From the NCBI RefSeq assembly GCF_042654985.1, contig NZ_JBHSMT010000008.1, positions 372,001 to 436,000 on the forward strand: a DNA stretch of 64,000 nucleotides, written 5' to 3'. This DNA is from Paraherbaspirillum soli (GTDB lineage: Bacteria > Pseudomonadota > Gammaproteobacteria > Burkholderiales > Burkholderiaceae_D). Below the pieces are notes generated by a model. It was not told the origin of the DNA, made no database searches, and worked only from the letters and a program-made list of their open reading frames with translations. Position 1 is the stretch's first letter, and each line of letters opens with the position of its first letter. The position numbers and the translations under genes are program-made. Below, piece after piece: positions 20,586 to 30,083 of this stretch.

Positions 20586-21566
20586 TCAATTCTTCGCTGG
20601 TGAAAGGGAGCGCTTAAGCAAAGCGCCAATCTCGCCGACAATGCCACGCCGGAACGCCAGCACGCAGACGATAAAAATAAACCCGGTAACGATGGTCACC
20701 GACTCACCCAAGCCGCTGAACCATTCGATATGCGTTACCGAAGCCAGCCAGGAACCGATATCGCCCAGCTTGTTTTCCAGCAGAACGATGATCACCGCAC
20801 CGACAATCGGCCCGGTCAGCGTGCCCAAGCCACCGACCAGCGTCATCAACACGACCAGCCCTGACATGGTCCAGTGCACATCGGTCAAGGTCGCGAAGCC
20901 CAGCACCAGCGTCTTGGTCGAACCCGCCAGTCCTGCCAGCGCCGCCGACAGCACGAAGGCCAGCAGTTTGTAACGACTGACGTCGTAGCCGAGCGAGATC
21001 GCGCGCGGCTCGTTTTCCTTGATGGCTTTCAGCACTTGTCCGAAAGGCGAGTTGACCGTCCGTACGATCAAGGCAAACCCGGCCACCGCAATCGCCAGCA
21101 CCACGTAATACAGGGTGAGGTCGCTATTGAGGTCGAACATGCCCAATAAGCGCCCGCGCGAAACGCCCTGCAAACCGTCTTCGCCGCCGGTGAACGGCGC
21201 TTGCAAACAGACGAAATACAACATCTGCGCCAAGGCCAGCGTGATCATCGTGAAGTAAATCCCTTGCCTCCGGATCGCCAGGCTGCCCATCACCAGCCCG
21301 ATCAGCGCACCGCTTAGCGTCCCTAAAATCAATCCCAGTTCAGGCGGCAGGCCAAGACTTTTCAGCGCGTAACCGGCAACATAGGCAGCTCCACCAAAAA
21401 ATGCAGCATGTCCGAATGACAACAAACCGGTAAAACCGATCAGCAAATTGAATGCACAGGCAAACAATGCAAAGCAGATCAACTTCATCAGGAACACCGG
21501 ATAGATGCCGAACGGCGCCGCCAACACGGCAAGCAGGATCAATCCGTAGCCAATTTTCTTATTCAT
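20586..21566 (-). CDS. Branched-chain amino acid-type ABC transporter permease, LivM family
   Basis: A 326-residue permease with about nine membrane segments. LivM hallmarks are FNLLIGFTGLLSFGHAAFFGGAAYV near the N-terminus and the cytoplasmic EAA-like VLKAIKENEPRAISLGYD. It pairs with the LivH-type permease 16 bp upstream in the same unit. It is the last gene of the operon, followed by a terminator. The transported compound could be a branched-chain amino acid, another amino acid, amide or aromatic acid; sequence alone does not decide. Confidence 0.92.
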   Translation of the reverse strand: MNKKIGYGLILLAVLAAPFGIYPVFLMKLICFALFACAFNLLIGFTGLLSFGHAAFFGGAAYVAGYALKSLGLPPELGLILGTLSGALIGLVMGSLAIRRQGIYFTMITLALAQMLYFVCLQAPFTGGEDGLQGVSRGRLLGMFDLNSDLTLYYVVLAIAVAGFALIVRTVNSPFGQVLKAIKENEPRAISLGYDVSRYKLLAFVLSAALAGLAGSTKTLVLGFATLTDVHWTMSGLVVLMTLVGGLGTLTGPIVGAVIIVLLENKLGDIGSWLASVTHIEWFSGLGESVTIVTGFIFIVCVLAFRRGIVGEIGALLKRSLSPAKN

Positions 21567-21582
21567 GCTGGGTCACCCTCAA

Positions 21583-22488
21583 TCATTTCTCTTTGCCGAA
21601 CAACCCGGCAGGCCGAATCATCAATACGATCGCCATCACGATGAACACCACCGTCGCCGATGCCTCTGGATAAAATACCCGGGTCAAACCCTCGATCACG
21701 CCCAGCCCCAGACCGGTAATGATGGAGCCCATGATCGACCCCATGCCGCCGATCACCACCACCGCGAACACGACGATAATCAGGTTGGAGCCCATCAGTG
21801 GCGAGACCTGGACCACCGGCGCCGCCAGCACCCCCGCAAAGGCCGCCAAAGCGACGCCGAAACCATAAGTCAAGGTCACCATCAGCGGCACATTGATGCC
21901 GAATGCTTCGACCAGTTTGGGATTCTCGGTGCCGGCCCGCAGATAAGCGCCCAGCTTGGTCTTTTCGATCACGAACCAGGTCGCGAAACACACGATCAGC
22001 GAGGCAAACACCACCCAGGCGCGGTAATTCGGCAGCACCATGAAGCCCAGATCGGTGGCGCCGCTCAACAGCTCAGGGGTCGAATACGGCTGACCGGAGA
22101 CCCCGTAGAACGAGCGGAAGATGCCTTCCACCATCAAGGTGATGCCGAAGGTCAGCAGCAAGCCGTACAGATGATCCAGCTTGTACAACCAGCGCAGCAT
22201 GGTCTTCTCGATCACGATCCCGAACAGGCCGACCAGCAGCGGCGCGGCGATCAGCATCACCCAATAATTCAGGTTGAAATACGTCAGGCCGAGCCACGCC
22301 AGGAACGCGCCCATCATGTACAGCGCACCGTGCGCGAAGTTGATCACGTTGAGCAAGCCGAAAATCACGGCCAGGCCCAGCGACAGCATCGCGTAAAACG
22401 AACCGTTGACCAGTCCCAGCAGCAACTGGCTCATCAAGGCTTGCAAAGAAATGCCGAAAATTTCCATGGCAATGTCATAAAGAATCAC
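21583..22488 (-). CDS. Branched-chain amino acid-type ABC transporter permease, LivH family
   Basis: A 301-residue permease with about eight membrane segments. The segment LLGLVNGSFYAMLSLGLAVIFGLLNVINFAHGALYMMGAFLAW is the LivH-type N-terminal signature (several helices). The ATP-binding-protein contact loop is AGTENPKLVEAFGINV. Follows the substrate-binding protein gene at 124 bp and precedes the LivM partner. Confidence 0.93.
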   Translation of the reverse strand: MILYDIAMEIFGISLQALMSQLLLGLVNGSFYAMLSLGLAVIFGLLNVINFAHGALYMMGAFLAWLGLTYFNLNYWVMLIAAPLLVGLFGIVIEKTMLRWLYKLDHLYGLLLTFGITLMVEGIFRSFYGVSGQPYSTPELLSGATDLGFMVLPNYRAWVVFASLIVCFATWFVIEKTKLGAYLRAGTENPKLVEAFGINVPLMVTLTYGFGVALAAFAGVLAAPVVQVSPLMGSNLIIVVFAVVVIGGMGSIMGSIITGLGLGVIEGLTRVFYPEASATVVFIVMAIVLMIRPAGLFGKEK

Positions 22489-22612
22489 TCGAACGAGTGA
22501 GAATCCATCAAACAGCGCAACGGCGTGTCGATCCTTACTCTGATCGGCACGCCGTCTGCGCCACGCTTGGCCTGCTTATCGGCCTGACTCGATTACTGTT
22601 TCAAGCTTCCGA

Positions 22613-23827
22613 TTATTTCCAAAGCGCGCACTTGGATTCCGCCTTCGGGGTAAATGCCTGCTCGCCGGGAATGGTTTGCACCATCTTCAGATAATCCCAG
22701 GGGTATTTGGATTCGGCCGGCGTCTTGACCTGGAACAAATACATGTCGTGCACCACCCGGCCATCGGCGCGCAGATAGCCATTCTTGGCGAACATGTCGT
22801 TGAATTTGGCTTTGTGCAACTGCGCGATCACCTTGTCGCCGTCATCGGTGCCGATCGCTTTGACCGCGGTCAGGTATTGCAGCGCGGCGGAATAATCGCC
22901 GGCCTGCAGGCTGGACGGTTCTTTTTTCATTTTTTCGAAATAACGCTTGGCCCATTTGCGCGACTCGTCGTTTTGATCCCAGTACCAGCTGTCGGTCAGG
23001 TACATGCCCTGGGTCTGCTTCAATGTCAGCGAATGGATGTCATTGATGAACACCAGCAAGCCGGCCAGTTTGGCATTCTTGGTCACGCCGAATTCGTTGG
23101 CGGCCTTGACCGAGTTGATCAAGTCGCCGCCGGCATTCGCCAGACCGATGATTTGCGCCTTCGATGATTGCGCCTGCAACATGAACGAAGAAAAATCGGA
23201 CGCATTCAATGGATGTTTGACCGCCCCCAGCACTGTGCCGCCGGAAGCCTTGACCACCGCCGTCGTGTCTTTTTCCAACGACGCGCCGAACGCATAATCG
23301 GCCGTCACGAAATACCAGCTCTTGCCGCCCTGCTTCACCACCGCCGAGCCGGTGCCCTTGGCCAGCGCGTAGGTGTCGTACGCGTAATGTACCGTGTACG
23401 GGGTGCATTCTTCATTGGTCAGGCGCGCGCTGCCGGCGCCGATTTCGAAAAACGGTTTCTTCTTTTCGGAAGCGATCTTGGCCATGGCCAGCGCGGCGCC
23501 GGAGTTGGTGCCGCCGATCAGGACGTCCAGCCCCTGCTGGTCGAACCATTCGCGTGCCTTGCTGGAGGCGATGTCGGCTTTGTTTTGATGGTCCGCCACC
23601 AGCAATTCGATTTTCTTGCCGTTGATCGCGCCGCCCATATCGGCGATCGCCATCTTGATCGCCTCCGCCCCGCCAGGACCGTCGATGTCGGAATAGACGC
23701 TCGACATGTCGGTGATGAAGCCGATCTTGACCACATCGCCGGAAATTTGCGCCGCAACCGGAGCGGCCAAACCGATTGCCAGCGTGCCGCCAAGCGCAAG
23801 TGTCAGAGCTTTTGATTTGATGTTCAT
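22613..23827 (-). CDS. ABC transporter periplasmic substrate-binding protein (LivK type, Peripla_BP_6)
   Basis: A 404-residue secreted protein with a signal peptide (MNIKSKALTLALGG...PVAAQ, cleaved near residue 25). The mature start SGDVVKIGFITDMSSVYSDIDGPGG and WYFVTADYAFGASLEKD are typical of type I binding proteins for amino acids, amides and aromatic acids. The ATG at 23827 is used because GGAGAAGAC precedes it; an ATG 12 bp upstream forms part of that ribosome-binding site. It lies between the ATPase and permease genes. A repeat-derived hairpin sits in the gap before it and could set its expression level relative to livG/livF. Confidence 0.92.
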   Translation of the reverse strand: MNIKSKALTLALGGTLAIGLAAPVAAQISGDVVKIGFITDMSSVYSDIDGPGGAEAIKMAIADMGGAINGKKIELLVADHQNKADIASSKAREWFDQQGLDVLIGGTNSGAALAMAKIASEKKKPFFEIGAGSARLTNEECTPYTVHYAYDTYALAKGTGSAVVKQGGKSWYFVTADYAFGASLEKDTTAVVKASGGTVLGAVKHPLNASDFSSFMLQAQSSKAQIIGLANAGGDLINSVKAANEFGVTKNAKLAGLLVFINDIHSLTLKQTQGMYLTDSWYWDQNDESRKWAKRYFEKMKKEPSSLQAGDYSAALQYLTAVKAIGTDDGDKVIAQLHKAKFNDMFAKNGYLRADGRVVHDMYLFQVKTPAESKYPWDYLKMVQTIPGEQAFTPKAESKCALWK

Positions 23828-23920
23828 TGTCTTCTCCATTTTTTATTTAAATCGACTTCACAACACTTCTTAGATCTCTTGGGCAAACTCTTAAATTGAT
23901 TTCAGTCGCGGATTGATTGA

Positions 23921-23970
23921 GCGCGGTCCTGTCGGCGCAAAGGCGGAAGGCGCTACGCTTTTCCGCCCTA
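23921..23970. repeat. GGCGGAAAAGCG-type repeat fragment
   Basis: AGGCGGAAGGCGCTACGCTTTTCCGCCCTA forms an imperfect hairpin of the same family seen at 50517, 53260 and 62018. The livF stop codon (23968-23970, TAG on the minus strand) lies within its last bases. Confidence 0.7.
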
Positions 23971-24729
23971 CACGCCCAATAATGTGTTCAGCACCGGCAT
24001 CTTTGCCTCCAGCTCGGATGAGGCAAAGGTTTCCACGATCTGGCCGTGCTCCATCACATAAAAACGGTCCGCCAGCGGCGCGGCGAAACGGAAGTTCTGC
24101 TCCACCATCACAATCGTATAACCCTTGGCTTTCAAGGTCGTGATCATGCGTGCCAGCGCCTGCACGATGACCGGCGCCAGGCCTTCGGAGATTTCATCCA
24201 GCAACAGCAGCCGCGCACCGGTGCGCAAAATGCGCGCCACCGCCAGCATCTGCTGTTCGCCGCCGGACAGGCGGGTGCCCTGACTCGCTCGGCGTTCTTT
24301 CAGGTTCGGGAACATGTCGTAAATCTCTTCGATCGACATGCCCTTGTCGGTATCCGACACCGATGGCGGCAGCAATAGATTTTCTTCAGTCGACAGCGAC
24401 GAAAAAATGCCGCGTTCTTCCGGACAGTAACCGACCCCAAGATGGGCAATCTTGTAAGTCGGCAGGGCTATGGTTTCACGGCCGCCGATCTTGATCGAGC
24501 CCTTGCGGGTGCCGGTCAGCCCCATGATTGCGCGCATCGTGGTGGTGCGGCCGGCGCCGTTGCGGCCCAGCAGGGTCACCACTTCGCCCTGATGCACGTC
24601 GAGATTGACGTTGTGCAGAATATGCGATTCGCCGTACCAGGCTTGCAGATCGTGGATGCTGAGCGCCGGCGTCGCAGCGTTGCCGGCCTCCCCGGCGGCA
24701 TTAACAGAAGACGAAATGACTGAGGACAT
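23968..24729 (-). CDS. ABC transporter ATP-binding protein, LivF family
   Basis: A 253-residue ATPase. Walker A is GRNGAGRTTT, in which the invariant Lys of GxxGxGKT/S is replaced by Arg (GAGRTT); the signature is LSGGEQQMLAVARIL and Walker B is LLLLDEISEGLAP, typical of LivF. The ATG at 24729 overlaps the livG stop by one base (TGATG), chosen over upstream in-frame starts for this coupling and because homologous sequence begins here. An N-terminal tail of about 25 residues precedes the core. The Lys-to-Arg change is also found in a subset of LivF proteins and may still bind ATP. Confidence 0.93.
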   Translation of the reverse strand: MSSVISSSVNAAGEAGNAATPALSIHDLQAWYGESHILHNVNLDVHQGEVVTLLGRNGAGRTTTMRAIMGLTGTRKGSIKIGGRETIALPTYKIAHLGVGYCPEERGIFSSLSTEENLLLPPSVSDTDKGMSIEEIYDMFPNLKERRASQGTRLSGGEQQMLAVARILRTGARLLLLDEISEGLAPVIVQALARMITTLKAKGYTIVMVEQNFRFAAPLADRFYVMEHGQIVETFASSELEAKMPVLNTLLGV

Positions 24730-25499
24730 CAATGTGCTCCTCCCAGTGCGCCGGTGGTGGTGCCCATATAGGCTTCCATCACCAATGGATTGCTGGACAC
24801 CTCCTGATAGCGCCCTTCGGCCAGCATGGCGCCGCGTTGCAGCACGCTGATCTTGTCGCAAATGCCCGATACCACGTTCATGTTGTGCTCCACCATCAGG
24901 ATGGTGCGGCCGGCTGATACTTTTTTAATCAGCGCGGTCACCCGGTCGACGTCTTCGTGCCCCATGCCCTGGGTCGGTTCATCGAGCAGCATCAGTTCCG
25001 GCTCCATGCCCAGCGTGGTGGCGATTTCCAGCGCGCGCTTGCGGCCGTACGGCAAATCGACGGTCAGCGTGGAAGCAAATTCAGTCAGATCGACTTCCGC
25101 CAGCAGCGCCATCGCGCGCTCGTTCAATTGCGCCAGCGACTTGCCGCTTTTCCAGAAATGGAACGAGGTCCCCAGCTTGCGTTGCAAGCCGATCCGGACG
25201 TTTTCCATCACGGTTAAATGCGGGAAAACCGCAGAGATTTGAAACGAGCGAATAATGCCCTGTCGTGCGATCTGGGCCGGAGCCTCAGTGGTGATGTCGC
25301 GGCCATTGAAGAAAATATGGCCGGAAGTGGGAACCAGGAATTTGGTCAGTAAATTGAAGCAGGTCGTTTTACCCGCCCCGTTCGGCCCGATCAAGGCATG
25401 AATATGACCGCGCTCGACTTGCAGGTTGACGCCGTTGACGGCAGTAAATCCCCTGAATTCCTTCGTCAGGTTCTTTGTCTCCAGGATGATGTCGGTCAT
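24729..25499 (-). CDS. ABC transporter ATP-binding protein, LivG family
   Basis: A 256-residue ATPase. Walker A is GPNGAGKTTC, the signature region reads DLPYGRKRALEIATTL (the LivG variant of LSGGQ) and Walker B is LMLLDEPTQGMGHED, with the switch VEHNMNVV. It is the first gene of the liv-like operon (G-F-K-H-M order). The upstream 178 bp to the GMC oxidoreductase gene are AT-rich and probably carry the promoter. Confidence 0.95.
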   Translation of the reverse strand: MTDIILETKNLTKEFRGFTAVNGVNLQVERGHIHALIGPNGAGKTTCFNLLTKFLVPTSGHIFFNGRDITTEAPAQIARQGIIRSFQISAVFPHLTVMENVRIGLQRKLGTSFHFWKSGKSLAQLNERAMALLAEVDLTEFASTLTVDLPYGRKRALEIATTLGMEPELMLLDEPTQGMGHEDVDRVTALIKKVSAGRTILMVEHNMNVVSGICDKISVLQRGAMLAEGRYQEVSSNPLVMEAYMGTTTGALGGAH

Positions 25500-25677
25500 C
25501 TGGTCTCCTATTGATGTTGCTTATTATTTGGAACATCTGAGTGACTGGCGATATGTATCCGCCTTATCAACTTTGTATTTTTTATGGATACTACCTTTGC
25601 TATTTCAGCGGAGCAATACGTAGAAATACTATAGGAAAACCGCAAGCCTAACCAAAGCTTCATTTCAAAATAGTCTA

Positions 25678-27303
25678 TTAATTACCTTTTTCCTGAATAA
25701 ATTTCGCCGCCATTTCCGCAATCATCAAGGTTGGAGAATTGGTATTGCCGGATGTAATGGTCGGCATCGCGGAAGCATCCACCACCCGCAATCCGGCAAT
25801 TCCCCGCACGCGAAGTTTGCTATCCAGCACCGCCATCGGATCGTCGTTGCGGCCCATTTTGCAAGTCCCGACCGGGTGAAAAATCGTGGTGCCGACCTCG
25901 CCTGCGGCACGGATCAATTCTTCTTCGGTTTGATATTGGCGGCCCGGCTTGAATTCTTCCGGCGCATATTTTTGCAAGGCAGGCGCGGCGGCGATTTTGC
26001 GGGTCAGCTGCACGGATGCCGCTGCGACTTTGCGGTCTTGTTCGGTTGTCAGGTAATTCAAGGTGATTTTCGGAGCGGCGGCAGGATCAGCGGAAGCAAT
26101 CCGGACATGGCCGCGCGAAGTTGGCCGAAGATTGCAGACGCTGGCAGTAAATGCCGGAAAATCGTGCAGCGGATCGCCGAATTTTTCCAATGACAGCGGT
26201 TGCACGTGATACTCCAGATTGGCGCTGGCCTGGGCCGGATCGGATTTGGCGAACGCTCCCAGCTGCGAAGGCGCCATCGACATCGGGCCGCTTTGCGACA
26301 GCATGTATTGCATGCCGATCTTCATTTTTCCCAGCCAGCTGTTGCTCATCGTATTAAGCGTCTTGACGCCCCGCACTTTGAACGCCATCCGGATCTGCAA
26401 ATGGTCTTGCAAATTTTCGCCGACCCCGCGCAAGTCATGCAAAACCGGGATCTGATGCTGCTGCAATAACGCTGCCGGACCGATGCCGGACAATTGCAAA
26501 ATCTGCGGCGAGCCGACCGCGCCGGCGCTCAATAAAGTTTCGCGACCGGCTTCCGCACTCCACTGCTGGCCGCCGCCGCTAAACTCGACGCCTTTGCACA
26601 CCAGTCCGTGCTCGCCGGTTTCAATCAGCAAGCGTGTTACCTGGCAGCCGGTCATGATATCCAGGTTGCCGCGGCCGCTGGCTGCACGCAAAAACGCCTT
26701 CGACGCATTCCAGCGAATGCCGCGTTTCTGGTTCACATCGAAATAATTGCAGCCCTCGTTATCGCCGCGATTGAAATCGTCGATATTGGGAATCCCGACC
26801 TGTGCCGCGGCATCCCTGAAAGCGTCGAGAATTTCCCATGACAGACGCTGCTTCTCCACCCGCCATTCGCCGCCGGCGCCATGAAAAGCATCGCCGCCCT
26901 GATAATGATCTTCGCTCTTTTTAAATAGCGGCAGCACCTTATCCCAGCGCCAGTCGTCATCGCCGGTCAGCTGCGCCCACTGGTCGTAATCGCGAGCCTG
27001 GCCGCGCATGTAAATCATGCCGTTGATCGATGAACTGCCACCTAACACTTTGCCGCGCGGATAAATCAAGCTGCGGCCGTTCAGGCCGGCATCCGGTTCG
27101 GTCCGATACAGCCAGTCGGTGCGCGGATTGTTGATGCAGTACAAATAGCCGACCGGAATATGAATCCAGATGTAATCGTCCTTGGCGCCGGCTTCCAGCA
27201 ACAACACTTTTATATTGCGGTCCTGCGTCAGGCGATTGGCCAGCACGCAACCGGCAGTCCCGGCGCCGATGATGATGTAGTCGTATTTTCCGGCGGATTC
27301 CAT
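25678..27303 (-). CDS. GMC-family FAD oxidoreductase (choline dehydrogenase-like)
   Basis: A 541-residue glucose-methanol-choline oxidoreductase. The FAD dinucleotide fold YIIIGAGTAGCVLANRL is at the N-terminus, GMC signature 1 is GKVLGGSSSINGMIYMRGQ and signature 2 is GAVGSPQILQLSGIG. The active-site His is in FHPVGTCKMG, followed by the C-terminal GNTNSPTLMIAEM. The start at 27303 (MESAGKYDY) is set by homology; a longer in-frame reading runs through a repeat and is rejected. It lies downstream of mmsA, beside a LysR gene, suggesting oxidation of an alcohol whose aldehyde/semialdehyde product is handled by the neighbour; the exact alcohol is unknown. Confidence 0.9.
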   Translation of the reverse strand: MESAGKYDYIIIGAGTAGCVLANRLTQDRNIKVLLLEAGAKDDYIWIHIPVGYLYCINNPRTDWLYRTEPDAGLNGRSLIYPRGKVLGGSSSINGMIYMRGQARDYDQWAQLTGDDDWRWDKVLPLFKKSEDHYQGGDAFHGAGGEWRVEKQRLSWEILDAFRDAAAQVGIPNIDDFNRGDNEGCNYFDVNQKRGIRWNASKAFLRAASGRGNLDIMTGCQVTRLLIETGEHGLVCKGVEFSGGGQQWSAEAGRETLLSAGAVGSPQILQLSGIGPAALLQQHQIPVLHDLRGVGENLQDHLQIRMAFKVRGVKTLNTMSNSWLGKMKIGMQYMLSQSGPMSMAPSQLGAFAKSDPAQASANLEYHVQPLSLEKFGDPLHDFPAFTASVCNLRPTSRGHVRIASADPAAAPKITLNYLTTEQDRKVAAASVQLTRKIAAAPALQKYAPEEFKPGRQYQTEEELIRAAGEVGTTIFHPVGTCKMGRNDDPMAVLDSKLRVRGIAGLRVVDASAMPTITSGNTNSPTLMIAEMAAKFIQEKGN

Positions 27304-27321
27304 ATTTTCCTTTTTATTTAT

Positions 27322-27462
27322 GGCATCTCTCAAAACCGTAGCGAGCGGCCCAAGGTCGGGAGGAGAAGCACAGCCGTACGGATGTACGGCGACGATCTTG
27401 CCACCCCCGCAGTCCCGAGATTGGCGAGTTTGCCAAACTCTGTAGTAGGTTTTCAGAGATAT
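27322..27462. repeat. Chimeric copy of the 119-bp inverted-repeat element
   Basis: GGCATCTCTCAAAACCGTAGCGAGCGGCCCAAGGTCGGG is the reverse of the right half of the 119-bp element. The rest ends TTTGCCAAACTCTGTAGTAGGTTTTCAGAGAT, a different end also seen at 47940-47982. Terminal arms are ATCTCTCAAAACC / GGTTTTCAGAGAT (one-base difference). The mmsA stop codon starts 2 bp beyond. Confidence 0.7.
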
Positions 27463-27463
27463 C

Positions 27464-28987
27464 TTATTTGGCGACCGGCATCGTGAACTCAGCCCCTTTC
27501 GAAATCGACTGCGGCCAGCGCTGCATGATCGATTTATAACGTGTGTAAAAACGTATCCCCTCTTCGCCGTACGCATGCGCGTCGCCGAACAAAGAACGTT
27601 TCCAGCCGCCGAACGAATGCCATGCCATCGGCACCGGAATCGGCACATTGATCCCGACCATGCCGACTTCAATCCGGCGTGAAAACTCACGCGCTGTATT
27701 GCCATCCGAGGTAAACAATGAGACGCCGTTGCCGAATTCGTGGCGATTGATCAGCTCCACCGCGGCGGCAAAATCCGGTACCCGCACGATGCACAGCACC
27801 GGGCCGAAAATCTCTTCCCGGTAAATTTTCATGTCCGGCGTGACTTGGTCGAACAAGGTGCCGCCGAGGAAAAAACCGTGCTCCAGTCCGGCCACTTTCA
27901 AGCCGCGGCCATCGACCAGCAGCTTGGCGCCGGACTCGATTCCGCTTGCAATGTAACCCTCAATTTTGTCCTTGTGGGCGGCACTGACCAGCGGTCCCAT
28001 CTCGGCATCGGGTTCCATGCCATTTTTTATTTTCAATGATTTTATGCGTGGAATTAACGCATTTATCAACTTATCAGCGACGTTACCGACAGCGACTGCC
28101 ACCGAGATTGCCATGCAGCGTTCGCCTGCCGAACCGTAAGCCGCGCCCATCAAGGCATCGACCGCCTGCTCCAGATCGGCGTCCGGCATCACCACCAAAT
28201 GATTTTTTGCACCGCCCAGCGCTTGCACTCTTAGCGGATAAGCACCGCTGCGCTTGGCGCCTTGCTGATAAATTGTTTCTGCGATCGGAGTCGAACCGAC
28301 GAACGATACCGCCTTCACATCCGGGTGCTGCAACAGTGCATCGACCGCCAGTTTGTCGCCCTGCACCACATTGAAAACGCCATCCGGCAAACCGGCTTGC
28401 TGCAACAATTCCGCCATCATCAACGATGGCGACGGGTCGCGTTCCGACGGTTTCAGCACAAAAGTATTGCCGGTCGCAATCGCCAGCGGCGCCATCCACA
28501 ACGGCACCATCACCGGAAAATTGAATGGCGTAATGCCGGCCGTCACGCCTAACGGCTGCCGCAAATTCCAGTTATCGATGCCGCCGCCGATATTGTCGGT
28601 GAATTGCGTTTTCAACAGTTGCGGGATACCGCAGGCGAACTCGATGATTTCCAGGCCGCGCGTCACTTCGCCTTTGGCATCGGAAAACACTTTGCCGTGT
28701 TCGCGCGTAATGGCGGCGGCCAGCGCATCGTGATTTTGCTCCATCAATTCCCGGAATTTGAACATCACTCTGGCCCGCTTCAGCGGTGCAGTGTCGGCCC
28801 AAGCCGGCGCTGCGGCCGACGCCGCAGCCACCGCCGCATTCACTTCTTCGACATTTCCCAACACCACTTTGGCGGACACCGCGCCGGTGGCCGGATTGAA
28901 TACATCTTGCTGCCGACCGCTGGTCGAGGCCACCACCCGACCGTTGATGTAATGCTGAATGAGGGGCGTAGAGGATGCGAATGTCAT
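27464..28987 (-). CDS. mmsA: CoA-acylating methylmalonate-semialdehyde dehydrogenase
   Basis: A 507-residue aldehyde dehydrogenase of the MmsA/IolA group, converting (methyl)malonate semialdehyde plus CoA and NAD+ to propionyl- or acetyl-CoA in valine, beta-alanine or inositol breakdown. Catalytic Cys291 lies in [11 protein letters not shown], a group-specific replacement of the usual GQ.C context. [12 protein letters not shown] and [14 protein letters not shown] are further group markers. ATG at 28987 gives the family N-terminus (QHYINGR). It is divergent from a LysR gene 130 bp away, its probable regulator, and is followed by a GMC oxidoreductase gene. Confidence 0.93.
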   Translation of the reverse strand: MTFASSTPLIQHYINGRVVASTSGRQQDVFNPATGAVSAKVVLGNVEEVNAAVAAASAAAPAWADTAPLKRARVMFKFRELMEQNHDALAAAITREHGKVFSDAKGEVTRGLEIIEFACGIPQLLKTQFTDNIGGGIDNWNLRQPLGVTAGITPFNFPVMVPLWMAPLAIATGNTFVLKPSERDPSPSLMMAELLQQAGLPDGVFNVVQGDKLAVDALLQHPDVKAVSFVGSTPIAETIYQQGAKRSGAYPLRVQALGGAKNHLVVMPDADLEQAVDALMGAAYGSAGERCMAISVAVAVGNVADKLINALIPRIKSLKIKNGMEPDAEMGPLVSAAHKDKIEGYIASGIESGAKLLVDGRGLKVAGLEHGFFLGGTLFDQVTPDMKIYREEIFGPVLCIVRVPDFAAAVELINRHEFGNGVSLFTSDGNTAREFSRRIEVGMVGINVPIPVPMAWHSFGGWKRSLFGDAHAYGEEGIRFYTRYKSIMQRWPQSISKGAEFTMPVAK

Positions 28988-29117
28988 AAGTATTCCTTCT
29001 ATCAAATTGAATTTTTCAAAGAATATCGCGTGACATAGCAACAATCCAATGAGTTATCATCAACACCAATATAAGCAATTCTAATAATGAAATCGTCTAT
29101 TCAGGAGTTTGAAAATA

Positions 29118-30014
29118 ATGGATCTGATCCAGCTTCGCGCTTTTGTCACGGTGGCCAGGGAGGGAAATCTGACCCGCGCCGCAGAAATACTGCACGTCAC
29201 GCAACCGGCAGTCAGCCTGCAAATCAAGTCATTGCAAGCCAGCTTGAATTTACAGTTATTCACACGCATTCCGAGCGGCATGGCATTGACCGACGACGGC
29301 GCAAAATTGCTGCCATTGGCGGAACGCGCGATTGCCGGCATCAACGAATTGCGCCAGAACGCAGACAGGCTGCACTCCAACAACTCTGAAAACTCAGAAA
29401 TTCTCAGCGGCCCGCTGGCAATCGGCACCATTCTCGATCCGGAATTTATCCGGCTAGGAGCGTTCCTGAAACACTTAGTAGAAAGTTATCCACATGTTTA
29501 TACACAGTTGCAACACAGCATGTCTGGCGATGTGCTGCAACAAATAAAGGCAGGCAATCTTGACGTCGGCTATTACCTCGGCACGCCGAGCAAAACTTTC
29601 CATCGCATCACGCTAACCCCTTTTACTTACAGTGTGGTCGCGCCATCCGGCTGGAAAAATCGTGTTTCGGGAAAAGATTGGCCGGCTTTGGCCAAATTAC
29701 CCTGGATCTGGACGCCGCCGGAGTCTGTGCATAACCGTTTGCTGACCAAAATCTTTACACAATATAAAGTAAATCCGAACAAAGTTGCGCTAGTCGATCA
29801 GGAACCATCCATGCTGGATCTGGTGAAATCAGGCGTTGGTTTGTCGTTGGTACGCGAATCGATCGCGTTACGAGAAGCTCATGCACATGGTTTGGTGATC
29901 TCCGACACTGTCAATTTATCAACAGAATTGTCATTCGTTACTCTTGAAAAACGGAAAAATGAGCCTGTGATTGCTGCAGTGTTTACATTATTGCAAAAAA
30001 TCTGGAGAAATTAG
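29118..30014 (+). CDS. LysR-family transcriptional regulator
   Basis: A 298-residue LTTR. The winged helix reads LIQLRAFVTVAREGNLTRAAEILHVTQPAVSLQIKSLQ and the effector domain spans about 90-295 (PLAIGTILDPEFIRLGAF...). The ATG at 29118 has AGGAG ten bases upstream; a TTG nine bases earlier is too close to it. Divergent from mmsA, which it probably regulates. The coding sequence holds three perfect DnaA-box matches (29486, 29498, 29726) and borders the origin-like region, whose left edge has a 10-bp inverted repeat (30016-30046) that may be a weak terminator. Confidence 0.92.
   Translation: MDLIQLRAFVTVAREGNLTRAAEILHVTQPAVSLQIKSLQASLNLQLFTRIPSGMALTDDGAKLLPLAERAIAGINELRQNADRLHSNNSENSEILSGPLAIGTILDPEFIRLGAFLKHLVESYPHVYTQLQHSMSGDVLQQIKAGNLDVGYYLGTPSKTFHRITLTPFTYSVVAPSGWKNRVSGKDWPALAKLPWIWTPPESVHNRLLTKIFTQYKVNPNKVALVDQEPSMLDLVKSGVGLSLVRESIALREAHAHGLVISDTVNLSTELSFVTLEKRKNEPVIAAVFTLLQKIWRN
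29486..29506. promoter_or_regulatory. Pair of DnaA boxes inside the lysR gene
   Basis: TTATCCACA at 29486-29494 and TTATACACA at 29498-29506 both match TTATNCACA, in the same orientation, 12 bp apart. They lie about 600 bp left of the origin-like block and may be origin satellites. Confidence 0.6.
29726..29734. promoter_or_regulatory. DnaA box inside the lysR gene
   Basis: TGTGCATAA, the reverse of TTATGCACA, matches the DnaA-box consensus in the orientation opposite to the pair at 29486. Confidence 0.5.
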
Positions 30015-30083
30015 TGTTTTAAAAGTAATGATCTTGCTTTTAAAACAGCGGTTTTTCGATTTGAAAGGTTTTTCATCTTTTAA

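Noticed and set aside
24730..24861. N-terminal extension of LivF by 44 residues
   Set aside because: It would translate the livG 3' end in another frame; the ATG at 24729 overlaps the livG stop and fits the family start.
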